From Caulobacter sp. RHG1 (GTDB lineage: Bacteria; Pseudomonadota; Alphaproteobacteria; Caulobacterales; Caulobacteraceae): 64,000 nucleotides of DNA. Each line of letters begins with the position of its first letter. The stretch's first letter is position 1. The translations under genes and the position numbers were made by a program. The notes beneath the pieces were generated by a model that was not told the DNA's origin, did no database searches, and was given only the letters and a program-made list of their open reading frames with translations. Of this stretch, positions 34,892 through 50,064 are shown one piece after another. Location: assembly GCF_013181195.1 (NCBI RefSeq), contig NZ_SMZP01000001.1:1-64000 (forward strand), in the 5' to 3' direction.

Positions 34892-35386
34892 ATGGACCAG
34901 CGGATCGAAAACATCCTCGCCAGCCTGAAGGCTTTCGCCCTCACCCGTCCCGTGGCCTACGGCGCCCCGGCCTGCGCCTTCGTCGGTGCGCTGGCGGGGC
35001 TGGCCATGCAGACCGGCCCCCAGACCACTGGCCCGACGCCCGACATGGCGCCGGTGATGGCGTCCTACGAGAACACTGCCGAGCCGACCTCCTGGCCGAC
35101 CGGCAAGATCCCCGACTACGTCATCGGCCAGGACTTCGTGAAGAGCCAGCAGCCTCCTCCGCCGGTGGAGTTCGCCGAATATCCGCTGCCGCCTGAGCCT
35201 GAGATCCCGCCCTACGTCCCCGCTGCCCACGGCCCGGCCACGCCGCCCCCTCAGGTTGACGCCGCCCCGCGTTGGGCCTCACAACGTGGCGACATCCTGG
35301 ATGTTTCCCTGCCCGAGGATCGCTCCCCGCAGCCCGCCACGATGGAGATGGCCGACGCCGCCGCCACCGGCATGACCACGCGCTGA
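34892..35386 (+). CDS. Hypothetical protein, single membrane segment, Pro-rich
   Basis: A 164-residue protein beginning MDQRIENILASLKAFALTRP. One weak hydrophobic stretch (AYGAPACAFVGALAGLAM, about residues 22-39) may be a membrane anchor. The rest is Pro-rich and low-complexity (PPPPVEFAEYPLPPEPEIPP), so probably disordered in the periplasm. No family recognised. A GTG at 34877 could add five codons. It lies between the copy B repeat and prmA, and its codon use fits the genome. Confidence 0.65.
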   Translation: MDQRIENILASLKAFALTRPVAYGAPACAFVGALAGLAMQTGPQTTGPTPDMAPVMASYENTAEPTSWPTGKIPDYVIGQDFVKSQQPPPPVEFAEYPLPPEPEIPPYVPAAHGPATPPPQVDAAPRWASQRGDILDVSLPEDRSPQPATMEMADAAATGMTTR

Positions 35387-35425
35387 AGGCTCGCTTTTCT
35401 GCGACTTTGCCGCTAACGGAGCGGC

Positions 35426-36292
35426 ATGACCGACTATACGCCCCAACAGATCGTCGCCCGCGGCTCGCGCGTCGAGGCCGAGACCGCCGCCGACGCCATC
35501 GACAACCATCCCGGCCTCGAAGGCGCGACCTACTCGATCCTGGAAGAGGACGAGGACAAGGGCATCTGGCGCATCGACGCCTTCCCGACGACCGACGAGG
35601 AAGACGCCAGCCTGATGGCGCTGCTGGGCGAGTACGACCTGAAGGTCAATCGCGACACCCTCGCCGACGCCGACTGGCTAGCCATGGCGCTGTCGGGCCT
35701 GCCGCCCGTGCGCGCCGGCCGTTTCTTCGTCTACGGCATGCATGACCGCGGCCGCCTGCCGGCCAGCACCGTCAACCTGCGCATCGAAGCCGGCGCGGCC
35801 TTCGGGACCGGCCACCACGGCACCACCGTCGGCTGCCTGCAGGCCTATGACCGCCTGATCAAGGCCCGCAAGTTCAACAAGGTTCTGGACGTCGGCGCCG
35901 GCACCGGCCTTCTGGCCATCGCCGCCGCTCGCACCGGTTCGAAGCTGGCCGTCGGCACCGACATCGACAAGCCCAGCGTGCGGATCTCCAAGGAGAACGC
36001 TCAGGTCAACAAGGCCAACGCCCGCTTCGTCCACGCCTCGGGCCTGTCCAACAAGCTGGTCGCCGAGAACGCGCCCTACGACCTGGTGTTCGCCAACATC
36101 CTGGCCCGCCCGCTGATCAGCCTGGCCCAGGACATCAAGCGCGCCCTGGTCCCGGGCGGCACGGTCATCCTGTCGGGCCTGCTGCGCACCCAGGAACGCA
36201 TGGTCAAGGCCGCCTACCTGTCGCGCGGCTTCAAGGTCGTAACCCGCATCCACCGCGACGCGTGGGCGACGCTGGTCCTGCAACGGCCGTAG
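35426..36292 (+). CDS. prmA: Ribosomal protein L11 methyltransferase
   Basis: A 288-residue AdoMet-dependent enzyme that methylates lysines and the N-terminus of ribosomal protein L11. The catalytic domain has ESGxAFGTGxH as [12 protein letters not shown] (about residues 126-137), motif [17 protein letters not shown] (about 154-169) and the NPPF-equivalent [13 protein letters not shown] (about 222-234). The N-terminal L11-binding domain is present but divergent. Length is typical. The start ATG follows ACGGAG. The gene is followed by pepP 39 bp later. Confidence 0.93.
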   Translation: MTDYTPQQIVARGSRVEAETAADAIDNHPGLEGATYSILEEDEDKGIWRIDAFPTTDEEDASLMALLGEYDLKVNRDTLADADWLAMALSGLPPVRAGRFFVYGMHDRGRLPASTVNLRIEAGAAFGTGHHGTTVGCLQAYDRLIKARKFNKVLDVGAGTGLLAIAAARTGSKLAVGTDIDKPSVRISKENAQVNKANARFVHASGLSNKLVAENAPYDLVFANILARPLISLAQDIKRALVPGGTVILSGLLRTQERMVKAAYLSRGFKVVTRIHRDAWATLVLQRP

Positions 36293-36331
36293 GACTTTTC
36301 AGTCGGCGCATGGCGGCCTAAATCGGTAGCC

Positions 36332-38143
36332 ATGCGCCAGACCTTCGACGAATCCACCGACCCGTCCTTCGGGCCCAAGCACGTTCCGCTGATCCGCGCC
36401 GCCATGGCCGCGCAGGGGCTGGACGGCTTCCTCGTACCGCACGAGGACGAGCACCAGAACGAATATCTGCCCGCCGCCAACGACCGCCTGGCCTGGGCCA
36501 GCGGCTTCACCGGCTCGGCCGGCGCGGGCGTGATCCTGAAGGACCGCGCCGCCGTATTCGTCGACGGCCGCTACACCCTGCAGGTCCGCGAGCAGGTCGA
36601 CCAGGGCGTGTTCGAGATCCGCGACCTCGTCGAAGGCGGCGTGCCGGCCTACCTCGAGACCGCCGAGCGCGGCGCCGTCATCGGCTACGACGCCCGCCTG
36701 CACAGCCCCGCCGCTCTGGAGGGCCTGAAGGCCGCCGCCGCCCGCGCGGGCGCGGTGCTCAAGCCCGTCGCCGCCAATCCCGTGGACGAGGCCTGGGGCG
36801 AAGCCCGTCCCGCCCAGCCCATGGCCCCGGTCGTGCCGCACTTCGTCGAATATGCCGGCGAGGAGTCCAGCTCAAAGCGCGCCCGCGTCGGTGACGTGGT
36901 CTCGGCCCTGGGGGCCGACGCCACGGTGATCACCGCCCCGTCGTCGATCGCCTGGCTGTTCAACGTGCGCGGCGGCGACGTCATCCGCTCGCCCCTGCCG
37001 CTGGCCCAGGCCATCCTCAACGCCGACGGCACGGCCCGTCTGTTCGTCGAGCCAGCCAAGGTCTCGGAAGCCCTGCCCGCCTGGCTGGGCAACCAGGTCT
37101 CGCTGGAAACGCCGGACAAGCTGGCCGAGGCGCTGGGCGAGCTGTCGGGCAAGGCGGTGTTGGTCGATCCGACCCAGTCCTCGGCCTGGTATTTCGACAT
37201 GTTGGCCGCGGCCGGCGCCAAGGTCGTGCGGGCCATGGATCCCTGCACCCTGCCGCGCGCCTGCAAGAACGACATCGAGCTGGACGGCACGCGCGAGGCC
37301 CATAAGCGCGACGGCGCGGCCCTGACCCGGTTCCTGCACTGGCTGGCCACCGAGGGCCAGGTCAATCCGCCCGACGAGAAGGAAGCCGTCGCCAAGCTGG
37401 AGAGCTTCCGCGAGGCGACCGGCGTGCTGAAGGATCTCAGCTTCGACACCATCGGCGCAGCCAATGGCCATGGCGCCCTGCCCCACTATCGCCCGACCGA
37501 GCGTTCCAACGAGCGCGCCGCTCTAGGCTCGCTGCTGCTGGTCGACAGCGGCGGTCAGTATCTGGACGGCACTACCGACGTCACCCGCACGGTGGCGATC
37601 GGCGAGCCTTCGCCCGAGATGGTCAACCGCAACACCCTGGTGCTGAAGGGCCACCTGGCCATCGCCCGCCTGCGCTTCCCGGCCGGCACCACCGGCTCGG
37701 CCATCGACGCCCTGGCGCGGATGGCGCTGTGGGCGCACGGCCTGGACTACGATCACGGCACTGGCCATGGCGTCGGCGTCTATCTGGGCGTTCACGAGGG
37801 CCCGCAGCGGATCTCCAAGGCCCCGAACGTCATCGCCCTGCAGCCCGGCATGATCGTCTCGAACGAGCCCGGCTACTACAAGGACGGCGAGTACGGCATC
37901 CGCATCGAGAACCTGGAGGTCGTCATGCCGGCCGAGCCGGTGGCCGGCGGCGACCGGCCGATGCACCGGTTCGAGGCGCTGACCCTGGCGCCGATCGATC
38001 GGCGGCTGGTGGACAAGGCGCTGCTGACGGCCGAGGAGGTCGCGCAGTTCGACGCCTATCACGCCCGGGTGCTGCAGGAGATCGGGCCGCGGGTCGAGGC
38101 TGACGTCCGGGCGTGGCTGGAAGAGGTTTGCGCGGCGCTTTAG
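36332..38143 (+). CDS. pepP: Xaa-Pro aminopeptidase (M24B family)
   Basis: A 603-residue dinuclear-metal aminopeptidase cleaving the bond before proline. The family architecture of two creatinase-type N-terminal domains (about residues 1-310) plus a C-terminal pita-bread domain fits the length. Metal ligands are visible in LLLVDSGGQYLDGTTDVTRT (two Asp), GTGHGVGVYLGVHEGP (His), VSNEPGYYKDGEYGIRIENL (Glu and Glu). This long form resembles eukaryotic-type cytosolic aminopeptidase P1. The start ATG 36332 follows a short spacer after prmA. A palindromic repeat follows the stop. Confidence 0.93.
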   Translation: MRQTFDESTDPSFGPKHVPLIRAAMAAQGLDGFLVPHEDEHQNEYLPAANDRLAWASGFTGSAGAGVILKDRAAVFVDGRYTLQVREQVDQGVFEIRDLVEGGVPAYLETAERGAVIGYDARLHSPAALEGLKAAAARAGAVLKPVAANPVDEAWGEARPAQPMAPVVPHFVEYAGEESSSKRARVGDVVSALGADATVITAPSSIAWLFNVRGGDVIRSPLPLAQAILNADGTARLFVEPAKVSEALPAWLGNQVSLETPDKLAEALGELSGKAVLVDPTQSSAWYFDMLAAAGAKVVRAMDPCTLPRACKNDIELDGTREAHKRDGAALTRFLHWLATEGQVNPPDEKEAVAKLESFREATGVLKDLSFDTIGAANGHGALPHYRPTERSNERAALGSLLLVDSGGQYLDGTTDVTRTVAIGEPSPEMVNRNTLVLKGHLAIARLRFPAGTTGSAIDALARMALWAHGLDYDHGTGHGVGVYLGVHEGPQRISKAPNVIALQPGMIVSNEPGYYKDGEYGIRIENLEVVMPAEPVAGGDRPMHRFEALTLAPIDRRLVDKALLTAEEVAQFDAYHARVLQEIGPRVEADVRAWLEEVCAAL

Positions 38144-38148
38144 GCGTT

Positions 38149-38252
38149 ACTTGCCCCCACCTGACCGCTTCGCGGTCTTCCGCCCCCGATGGGGGCAGAC
38201 AGATCCGTCTTCCCCCTTCGGGGGAGGAGCGCGAAGCGCGGAGGGGGCAAGT
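38149..38252. repeat. Palindromic intergenic repeat (ACTTGCCCCC type)
   Basis: The ends ACTTGCCCCC (38149-38158) and GGGGGCAAGT (38243-38252) are exact inverses. CCGCTTCGCGG near the left and CGCGAAGCG near the right, and the Gs and Cs between (GGGGGCAG/CTTCCCCC), extend the pairing. It fills the gap between convergent pepP and the DUF2147 gene. Confidence 0.85.
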
Positions 38253-38260
38253 GGTCCGAA

Positions 38261-38677
38261 CTACTTCAAACGCGTCCACTTCTGCGTCTTGCACAGCGGC
38301 GCGACGATGCAGCCCTTGAGCTTCAGCTCATTATCGCTGACCAGCTCGATCGTGCCCGAATAGGTGCCGCCGTCCTCGGGGTTGTAGACCTTGCCGCCGG
38401 TCCACTTGGTCGGGCCGCCGGTGAAGTCGTACAGCATCTGCAGGTTCTTCAGCGGACGGCCCCGCTGGGCCTCGTCCTTGTTCTTGACGTCCTTGCGGGC
38501 CGGGTCGGCCTTGATCGGGGTGGAGGTCACCAGCTTGCCGCACAGGCTGTTGCCGCAGCGGGCGATCTCGACCTGGCCGCCGTTGCTGGGCGTGGCCCAC
38601 AGGCCGGTGACGTCGGCAGCGAAGGCGGGAACGGCCAGCACGCTCAAGGCGGCGGCGATCATGGCGGTGCGGATCAT
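38261..38677 (-). CDS. DUF2147-family exported protein
   Basis: A 138-residue protein with a signal peptide (MIRTAMIAAALSVLAVPAFA). The mature region starts DVTGLWATPSNGGQVEIARCGNSLCGKLV, the diagnostic DUF2147 start, with two Cys that may form a disulfide, and ends DGGTYSGTIELVSDNELKLKGC with a third, paired with the last Cys. It is probably periplasmic or secreted. Function unknown. It is convergent with pepP across a palindromic repeat. Confidence 0.88.
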   Translation of the reverse strand: MIRTAMIAAALSVLAVPAFAADVTGLWATPSNGGQVEIARCGNSLCGKLVTSTPIKADPARKDVKNKDEAQRGRPLKNLQMLYDFTGGPTKWTGGKVYNPEDGGTYSGTIELVSDNELKLKGCIVAPLCKTQKWTRLK

Positions 38678-38784
38678 TCGGTAACTCCCTAGTCGGTCTC
38701 ACGCATTCGAATGCGCGTTTAAGCCCATTCGTTGCGTCATCCCGCCATCTGGGACAAGGGCCACGGCGAAAACGAGGCCGAGAT

Positions 38785-42930
<4,146 letters not shown>

Positions 42931-42933
<3 letters not shown>

Positions 42934-43035
42934 AGCATTTTCCGATCCGAATGGATCAGCAAAATTCTCCAAGTTTTTGATTTCAGAGCCCTTTTTGTCC
43001 GACTGATCGTTTCGATCAGATCGGAAAGGGCTCTA
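42931..43035. repeat. Palindromic intergenic repeat (TAGAGCATTTTCCGATC type) containing both flanking stop codons
   Basis: TAGAGCATTTTCCGATCCGAATGGATCAG at the left is an imperfect inverse of the right end, CTGATCGTTTCGATCAGATCGGAAAGGGCTCTA. The first TAG is the acyltransferase stop and the last CTA is, on the minus strand, the recN stop. Between convergent genes it may terminate transcription in both directions. This type is common in alphaproteobacteria. Confidence 0.85.
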
Positions 43036-44727
43036 GGCCATCAGCGCCCGAGCGGCGGCCCTAGCCGCCTCGGTGACCTCGGCCCCCGATAGCATGCGAG
43101 CGATCTCCTCCTCGCGCTCGGCCGGCGAGAGCGGCTCGACACGGGTGCGGATCGCCGCGTCGTCGCCAGACTTGGCGATGCGCCAGTGCGCGTCGCCGCG
43201 CGCGGCGACCTGGGCCGAATGGGTGACGACCAGAACCTGGGCGTTAGCGGCCAGCCGCTTCAGGCGCAGACCCACGGCGTCAGCCACAGCCCCGCCGACG
43301 CCCTGATCGACCTCGTCGAAGATCATCAGCGGCTGCGGGCCGCCGCCGCGTCCGGCCAGGGCAGCCTTCAGGGCCAGAGCGAAGCGCGCCAGCTCACCGC
43401 CCGAGGCGATGGCCTCCATCGGGCCGAACGGGGCGCCGGGATTGGTGGCGATCTCGAAGGCGATGCGGTCCAGCCCCGTCGGGCCGGCGCGATCCTCGGC
43501 CACCGGCTCCACGGCGACGCGGAACTTGGCCTTCTCCAGCTTCAAAGGCGCCAGCTCGGCCTCGACGGCGCCGGCCAGGGCGTCGCCGGCCGCGCGGCGT
43601 TCGGCCGACAGAGCCTCGGCGGCGTAGAGATAGGTCTCGCGAGCTTCGGCGGCTTCGGTGTCGGCGGCCTTCAAGGCTTCCTCGGAAGTCTCGATGGCCT
43701 GCAGGCTGGCCGCGAACTCGGCACGCTTGGCCGGCAGGTCCTCGACCAGCACGTTCAGCTTGCGGGCCATGCCGCGCAGGGCGAACAGGCGCTCCTCGGT
43801 CTTCTCGAGGCGATCGGGTTCGAATTCGAAGCTCTCGGCCACCGCGTCGATGGCGGCGCTGGCTTCCTGGGCCTCGACCAGGGCGCGGTCGACGGCGTCG
43901 CAGGCGGCCTGCAGCCGGACCATGGCCGCACCGTCACTGGGCGCGCCGGCCTGGATGGCGCGATCGCGGGCCCGCTCCAAGGCGCGATAGGCCTGGGCAA
44001 GCTTGCCGGAGAACTCTCCGCCCAGAGCGTCCTGAGCCGAGGCGACGTCGGTGATGACCTTTTCGGCCGAGCTCAGCAGCGCCCGCTCTTCGGCCAGACT
44101 CTCCTCCTCGCCCTCGCGGGGGTCGAGGCGGTCCAGCTCCGACAGGCGCAAGGTGAGCTCTTCGGTCTCTGCGGCGGCGCGGCTGGCCAGGTCGCGCAGG
44201 CCCTCCGCCTTCTCGCGCGCCGCGCGCCAGGCGCTCCAGGCAGAGGCGACGGCCCCGACGCTGACGCCGCCGAAGGCGTCCAGCAGATTGCGATGGGTCT
44301 TGGGGTCCAGCAAGCCGACGGTCTCGTGCTGGCCATGGACCTCCAGCAGCAGCGCGCCCAGATCCTTCAGCACGCCGACGCTGGTGGCCTGGTCGTTGAC
44401 AAAGGCCCTGGAGCGGCCGTCGGGCGACAGCTGGCGGCGCAGGACAAGATCCTCGTCGCGAGCGTAGGCCAGGCCCTTGTCGTCGAGATAGGCAAAGGCG
44501 GGGTGGTCGGCCGGCAGGGCGAACATCGCCGTGGCCGAGGCGTGACCCGCCGCGCCGCGACGGACGAGACCCGCGTCGGCGCGCGCACCGGTCGCCAGGC
44601 CCAGGGCGTCGAGAATGATCGACTTGCCCGCCCCGGTTTCGCCGGTGAGCGCGGTCAGGCCCTCGCCGATGGCCAGGTCCAGGCTCTCGATGAGCACGAC
44701 GTCACGGATGGATAGGCCGATCAGCAT
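43033..44727 (-). CDS. recN: DNA repair ATPase RecN
   Basis: A 564-residue SMC-like protein for double-strand break repair. The N-terminal half of the ATPase head has MLIGLSIRDVVLIESLDL and Walker A GETGAGKS (about residues 31-38). Two coiled-coil arms occupy the middle (about 160-370). The C-terminal half has the signature region SGGELARFALALK (about 450-462) and Walker B LMIFDEVDQGVGG (about 478-490). ATG 44727 is preferred over a TTG three codons upstream. A near-LexA box and hairpin lie between bamD and recN. Confidence 0.95.
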   Translation of the reverse strand: MLIGLSIRDVVLIESLDLAIGEGLTALTGETGAGKSIILDALGLATGARADAGLVRRGAAGHASATAMFALPADHPAFAYLDDKGLAYARDEDLVLRRQLSPDGRSRAFVNDQATSVGVLKDLGALLLEVHGQHETVGLLDPKTHRNLLDAFGGVSVGAVASAWSAWRAAREKAEGLRDLASRAAAETEELTLRLSELDRLDPREGEEESLAEERALLSSAEKVITDVASAQDALGGEFSGKLAQAYRALERARDRAIQAGAPSDGAAMVRLQAACDAVDRALVEAQEASAAIDAVAESFEFEPDRLEKTEERLFALRGMARKLNVLVEDLPAKRAEFAASLQAIETSEEALKAADTEAAEARETYLYAAEALSAERRAAGDALAGAVEAELAPLKLEKAKFRVAVEPVAEDRAGPTGLDRIAFEIATNPGAPFGPMEAIASGGELARFALALKAALAGRGGGPQPLMIFDEVDQGVGGAVADAVGLRLKRLAANAQVLVVTHSAQVAARGDAHWRIAKSGDDAAIRTRVEPLSPAEREEEIARMLSGAEVTEAARAAARALMA

Positions 44728-44773
44728 GGTTCGCAAGATCGCCGGGAATCAGAGTTTTTCAAAGAGGCTTTGA

Positions 44774-44799
44774 GAACGGAGCGAGTACAAACTCGCTCC
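44774..44799 (-). promoter_or_regulatory. Hairpin with imperfect LexA-type box between bamD and recN
   Basis: On the minus strand GTAC-TCGCTCC-GTTC (44788-44774) matches the LexA consensus GTTC-N7-GTTC at 7 of 8 positions, about 47 bp before the recN start. The same bases form the 9-bp stem GGAGCGAGT/ACTCGCTCC with a 4-nt loop (44778-44799), which may act as a weak bamD terminator. recN is an SOS gene in many bacteria. Confidence 0.45.
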
Positions 44800-44809
44800 A
44801 TCGCCAAAA

Positions 44810-45727
44810 CTACATGCCTAGAACGCCCATCAGGCCCTTCTTGGCCTTGCGTTCGCCGGGAGGCGCCAGGGTGGCGTCCTTGTCGCGGGTCAGGACGCGT
44901 TCCAGCGCGTTGCGCTTGGCGCCCGCCTTCAGCGGCTCGACGGCCGGGCGCAGGCCCGCGTCGTTCAGCAGCTTGTAGGCGTCGACGTACCAGCGATCAC
45001 CCGGGAAGTTGTAGCCCAGAACCGCGCCGTTGCGCTTGGCCTCGTCCAGCAGGCCGAGGGTCATGTAGGCCTCGACCAGACGGTAGAGGGCTTCAGGCGT
45101 GTGCGAGGTGGTCTGGTGACGGTCCAGCACGGTCTTGAAGCGACCGATCGCAGCCAGGGTGTTGCCACTCTTCAGGTACCAGCGGCCGATGGCCATTTCC
45201 TTGCCGGCCAGCTGGTCGTTGACCATGTCGATCTTCAGACGAGCGTCCGTGGCGTATTCGGTGTTCGGATAGCGCTGGACGACGTCACGCAGCGAGGCCA
45301 GGGCCTGCTCGGTCGCGGCCTGGTCGCGGTTCACGTCGACGATCTGCTCGAAATAGCAGATGGCCTTCAGATAGTAGGCGTACTGGGCCGACGGATTGCC
45401 CGGGTACAGCGAGATGAAGCGATCGGCGTCGCCGATGGCCTCATTGTACTGGTTGCCCTGGTAGTGGGCGTAGCCGGTCATCAGAATCGAGCGGCGCGAC
45501 CATTCCGAATAGGGGTGCTGGCGCTCGACTTCGCGGAAATAGTCGACGGCCTCGTTCCAGTTGCCGCGGTCCAGGCGATCGGCGCCGGTGGAGTACAGCA
45601 GTTCGACGGGGCGCTCTTCATAGGCGAGGGTCGGCTTCTTGGACTTGCCGACGCAGCCGGCCACCGACACGGCGGCGACCATGACGGCGATGGTGACGGC
45701 CGAACGTCCCGAGAATTTACGAAGCAC
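44810..45727 (-). CDS. bamD: Outer membrane assembly lipoprotein BamD
   Basis: A 305-residue lipoprotein essential for inserting beta-barrel proteins. The signal ends in the lipobox VAGC (about residues 22-25). TPR repeats follow, with the ComL/YfiO pattern: YSTGADRLDRGNWNEAVDYFREVERQHPYSEWSRRSILMTGYAHYQ (about residues 45-90) and FISLYPGNPSAQYAYYLKAICYFEQI (about 105-130). The start is GTG 45727, preceded by AAGGTGAGA. It lies between lpxC and recN in the usual alphaproteobacterial order. Confidence 0.94.
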   Translation of the reverse strand: MLRKFSGRSAVTIAVMVAAVSVAGCVGKSKKPTLAYEERPVELLYSTGADRLDRGNWNEAVDYFREVERQHPYSEWSRRSILMTGYAHYQGNQYNEAIGDADRFISLYPGNPSAQYAYYLKAICYFEQIVDVNRDQAATEQALASLRDVVQRYPNTEYATDARLKIDMVNDQLAGKEMAIGRWYLKSGNTLAAIGRFKTVLDRHQTTSHTPEALYRLVEAYMTLGLLDEAKRNGAVLGYNFPGDRWYVDAYKLLNDAGLRPAVEPLKAGAKRNALERVLTRDKDATLAPPGERKAKKGLMGVLGM

Positions 45728-45838
45728 CGAGTCTCACCTTCGAAGCAAACGCGCGCCCCTGCGCCGTGGAAGGCTTCTACACCACGCCGTGAAAGGCGCA
45801 AATGCGAACGCCGAGCCCCGACTCTCGAACGCTTAGGA

Positions 45839-46735
45839 TCAAACCGCTTCGGCTAGTTCCGACGCGAGGGCGCGAAGGCGCCAGGCGCGCGGTTGCGCCA
45901 GAAGCGCCCGAACCACGGCGTTATTGAGGCCGTGACCGGCCAGGACGCCCTCAAACCGGCCCAGGATGGGCTTGCCCAGCACGTAAAGGTCGCCGATGGC
46001 GTCCAGCGCCTTGTGGCGCACGAACTCGTCCGGACGACGCAGGCCTTCGGGGTTCAGCACGCGGTCGCCGTCGATGACCACGGCGTTTTCCATCGAGCCG
46101 CCGCGGGCCAGACCGATGGCGCGCAGAGCCTCGACGTCGCGGACGAAGCCGAAGGTGCGGCAATCCGAGAGCTCGGCGCGGAACGATTCTTCGTCGATCG
46201 CCAGATCCACGATCTGACGGCCGATGGCCTTGGAGCCGAAGGCGATTTCGAAGGCGACTTCGAACCGGTCCGATGGCAGCAGGCTGGCGCGCTTGTCGCC
46301 CTCCTCGACCGTGATCGGGGCCAGGATCTCGATGTACTGGCGGACGGCTTCCTGCTTGCGGCGGCCGGCGCGGTCCAGGATCTGGACGAAGGGCTCGGAC
46401 GAGCCGTCCATGATCGGCACTTCGGGGCCGTCTAGTTCGACGATGCAGTTGTCGATCGACAGGGCCGCCAGGGCCGCCATCAAGTGCTCGATGGTCGAGA
46501 CGCGAACGTCGTCGCCGTTGCAGATCACGGTGCCCAGTTGGGTCTGGCAGACCGACTCAGGCGTGACGGGGACACGATTGTCACGGTCATGCACATCGGT
46601 CCGCACAAAGACGATCCCTGCATCGGGCGCCGACGGGCGCACGGAGACGCGCACGTGCGCACCCGTGTGCAGGCCGATCCCCGCAAAGATCACCGGCCCT
46701 GCGACCGTGTGCTGAAAATAACCCGAAGCCGACAC
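45839..46735 (-). CDS. lpxC: UDP-3-O-acyl-N-acetylglucosamine deacetylase
   Basis: Committed step of lipid A synthesis, a Zn-dependent deacetylase. The 298-residue product has HTVAGPVIFAGIGLHTGAHV near the start, the Zn-ligand His in EHLMAALAAL (about residue 83), the His/Asp pair in HKALDAIGDLYVLG (about 242-255) and the catalytic His in AGHGLNNAVVRAL (about 269-281). The start is GTG 46735. The gene runs away from a divergent S9 peptidase gene, with 284 bp between that hold its promoter, and bamD follows. Confidence 0.96.
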   Translation of the reverse strand: MSASGYFQHTVAGPVIFAGIGLHTGAHVRVSVRPSAPDAGIVFVRTDVHDRDNRVPVTPESVCQTQLGTVICNGDDVRVSTIEHLMAALAALSIDNCIVELDGPEVPIMDGSSEPFVQILDRAGRRKQEAVRQYIEILAPITVEEGDKRASLLPSDRFEVAFEIAFGSKAIGRQIVDLAIDEESFRAELSDCRTFGFVRDVEALRAIGLARGGSMENAVVIDGDRVLNPEGLRRPDEFVRHKALDAIGDLYVLGKPILGRFEGVLAGHGLNNAVVRALLAQPRAWRLRALASELAEAV

Positions 46736-47019
46736 AAGAAACCCTTATCGTTCGATGGACGACTCTACGGTCGCCCTTTCGCCCCGACCTAGCACTAGGC
46801 GTGATGCTGCGACGCGGCAAAGCAAAGTCTGTTTCGGATTGTTACGCGCTAAGAAGCTGACTTCATTACGCTTTTGTCACGCAAACGTACGCGCGGAAAC
46901 GGAACGCCGCTCGACGATCCGCGGTCGGGAATCTCTTGCCCGGCTCCCCTAGCGGGAGGGCGGAAGCAGGACTACGCTCCGCCGCCAAAGGGATAACTGT
47001 TTCCGGGAAATTCGGTTTC
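46736..47019. other. Divergent promoter region of lpxC and the S9 peptidase gene
   Basis: This region is less GC-rich in its middle (about 46820-46890). No RNA gene, hairpin or operator is convincing, and no full promoter match stands out. Confidence 0.5.
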
Positions 47020-49122
<2,103 letters not shown>

Positions 49123-49137
49123 ACCCTGCCATTCAAA

Positions 49138-49267
49138 ATCCGATCTCCCCGGCGAAAGCCGGGCCCAGATCATAAAGCTATGAAGCGCATGCAGAAACGC
49201 CCGCGAACCTCTCCGGATCGCGGGCGCTCTTGCAGCTGGGCCCCGGCTTTCGCCGGGGAAGTCGGAT
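49138..49267. repeat. Palindromic intergenic repeat (CCCCGGCGAAAGCCGGG type) with inner terminator hairpin
   Basis: The left end ATCCGATCTCCCCGGCGAAAGCCGGGCCCAG is an imperfect inverse of the right end CTGGGCCCCGGCTTTCGCCGGGGAAGTCGGAT. Inside, CGCCCGCGA (49198-49206) and TCGCGGGCG (49218-49226) form a second hairpin followed by CTCTT. The element lies between the convergent S9 peptidase and phytoene-synthase-like genes. Confidence 0.9.
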
Positions 49268-49278
49268 AGAGGGGGCGC

Positions 49279-49992
49279 TTACAGCTTTCCCGTCGCCACC
49301 GCCAACGTCAGCCGGGCCTTCTTCTCCAGTTCGCCCATCACGCGCTGACCGACATAGGCCCGCGCCAGCGCCGCCGGGGCCACCGCCGGGAAAGCCACCA
49401 CGGGCAGCCCTTTCACCTCGGCGCGCGCCAGTTTCAGCTGATCCTCGACCCGACGTTGGACGTCAGCTTGCGTCCAGTCGGTCGGCAGCAGCGAGCGACC
49501 GGCCTGCTTCAGCCGCCACAGACCCGACAGTCCCCAGGCTCGCGCCGCGCCCTTGACCGCGTGCGGGTCCGCGCTCGGATCCAGCCGCCGCGCGGCCAGC
49601 ACCGCCAGCGCGCCGGCCGTTCCGTCGACATAGGCCATGACCGCCGCTTCGTCCTTCAGCGGCCCTTCGTCCAGATCGGTGAAGCGCGCTTCCGACAGCG
49701 CCGCCAGGGCGTTGGGGTCAAACTTGGAGGCGGCCAGGGCCTCGACATTGGGATGTTTGCGCGGCGGCTTGCCGGCGGCGATCTCTTCCATGGCCTCGCG
49801 CCACCAGGTCAGGCGAATTTCGCCCATCAGGGCGTTGGAGACGCCCCCCGCCACGCGGGCGAGCTCGTAGTTCAGGCCGAAGAGCGCAATGACGTCGGTC
49901 CGCGCAGCCGCGTCGCCGATGAACCGGCTGGCCAGCCAGCGGTCCGGATCGACGCGGCGGACGAGGTCGTCGAGGGTTTCGGTATCGGCCAT
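49279..49992 (-). CDS. Squalene/phytoene synthase-fold protein, NDUFAF6-like
   Basis: A 237-residue helical protein of the trans-isoprenyl synthase superfamily. RLTWWREAMEEIAAGKPPRKHP (about residues 61-82) and AMRDVAR-like ALFGLNYELARVAGGVSNALMGEIR give the family pattern, but the two Asp-rich DxxxD metal motifs of real squalene/phytoene synthases are not clear, so it is likely non-catalytic. It resembles mitochondrial NDUFAF6, a complex I assembly factor. It follows secDF and the Mth938/NDUFAF3-like gene. A terminator of the preceding gene lies just upstream of its start. Confidence 0.78.
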   Translation of the reverse strand: MADTETLDDLVRRVDPDRWLASRFIGDAAARTDVIALFGLNYELARVAGGVSNALMGEIRLTWWREAMEEIAAGKPPRKHPNVEALAASKFDPNALAALSEARFTDLDEGPLKDEAAVMAYVDGTAGALAVLAARRLDPSADPHAVKGAARAWGLSGLWRLKQAGRSLLPTDWTQADVQRRVEDQLKLARAEVKGLPVVAFPAVAPAALARAYVGQRVMGELEKKARLTLAVATGKL

Positions 49993-50007
49993 GGCGCTTC
50001 GAAAGAC

Positions 50008-50037
50008 AGAAAGGCCCGCCCCCAGCGGGACGGGCCC
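50008..50037 (-). terminator. Rho-independent terminator after the PuuD-like gene
   Basis: On the minus strand GGCCCGTCCC and GGGGCGGGCC pair over 10 bp, followed by TTTCTG. It separates the PuuD-like gene from the phytoene-synthase-like gene, which would need its own promoter or read-through. Confidence 0.8.
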
Positions 50038-50064
50038 TCCCCTTACAGCATTTCGCGGCGCTGT

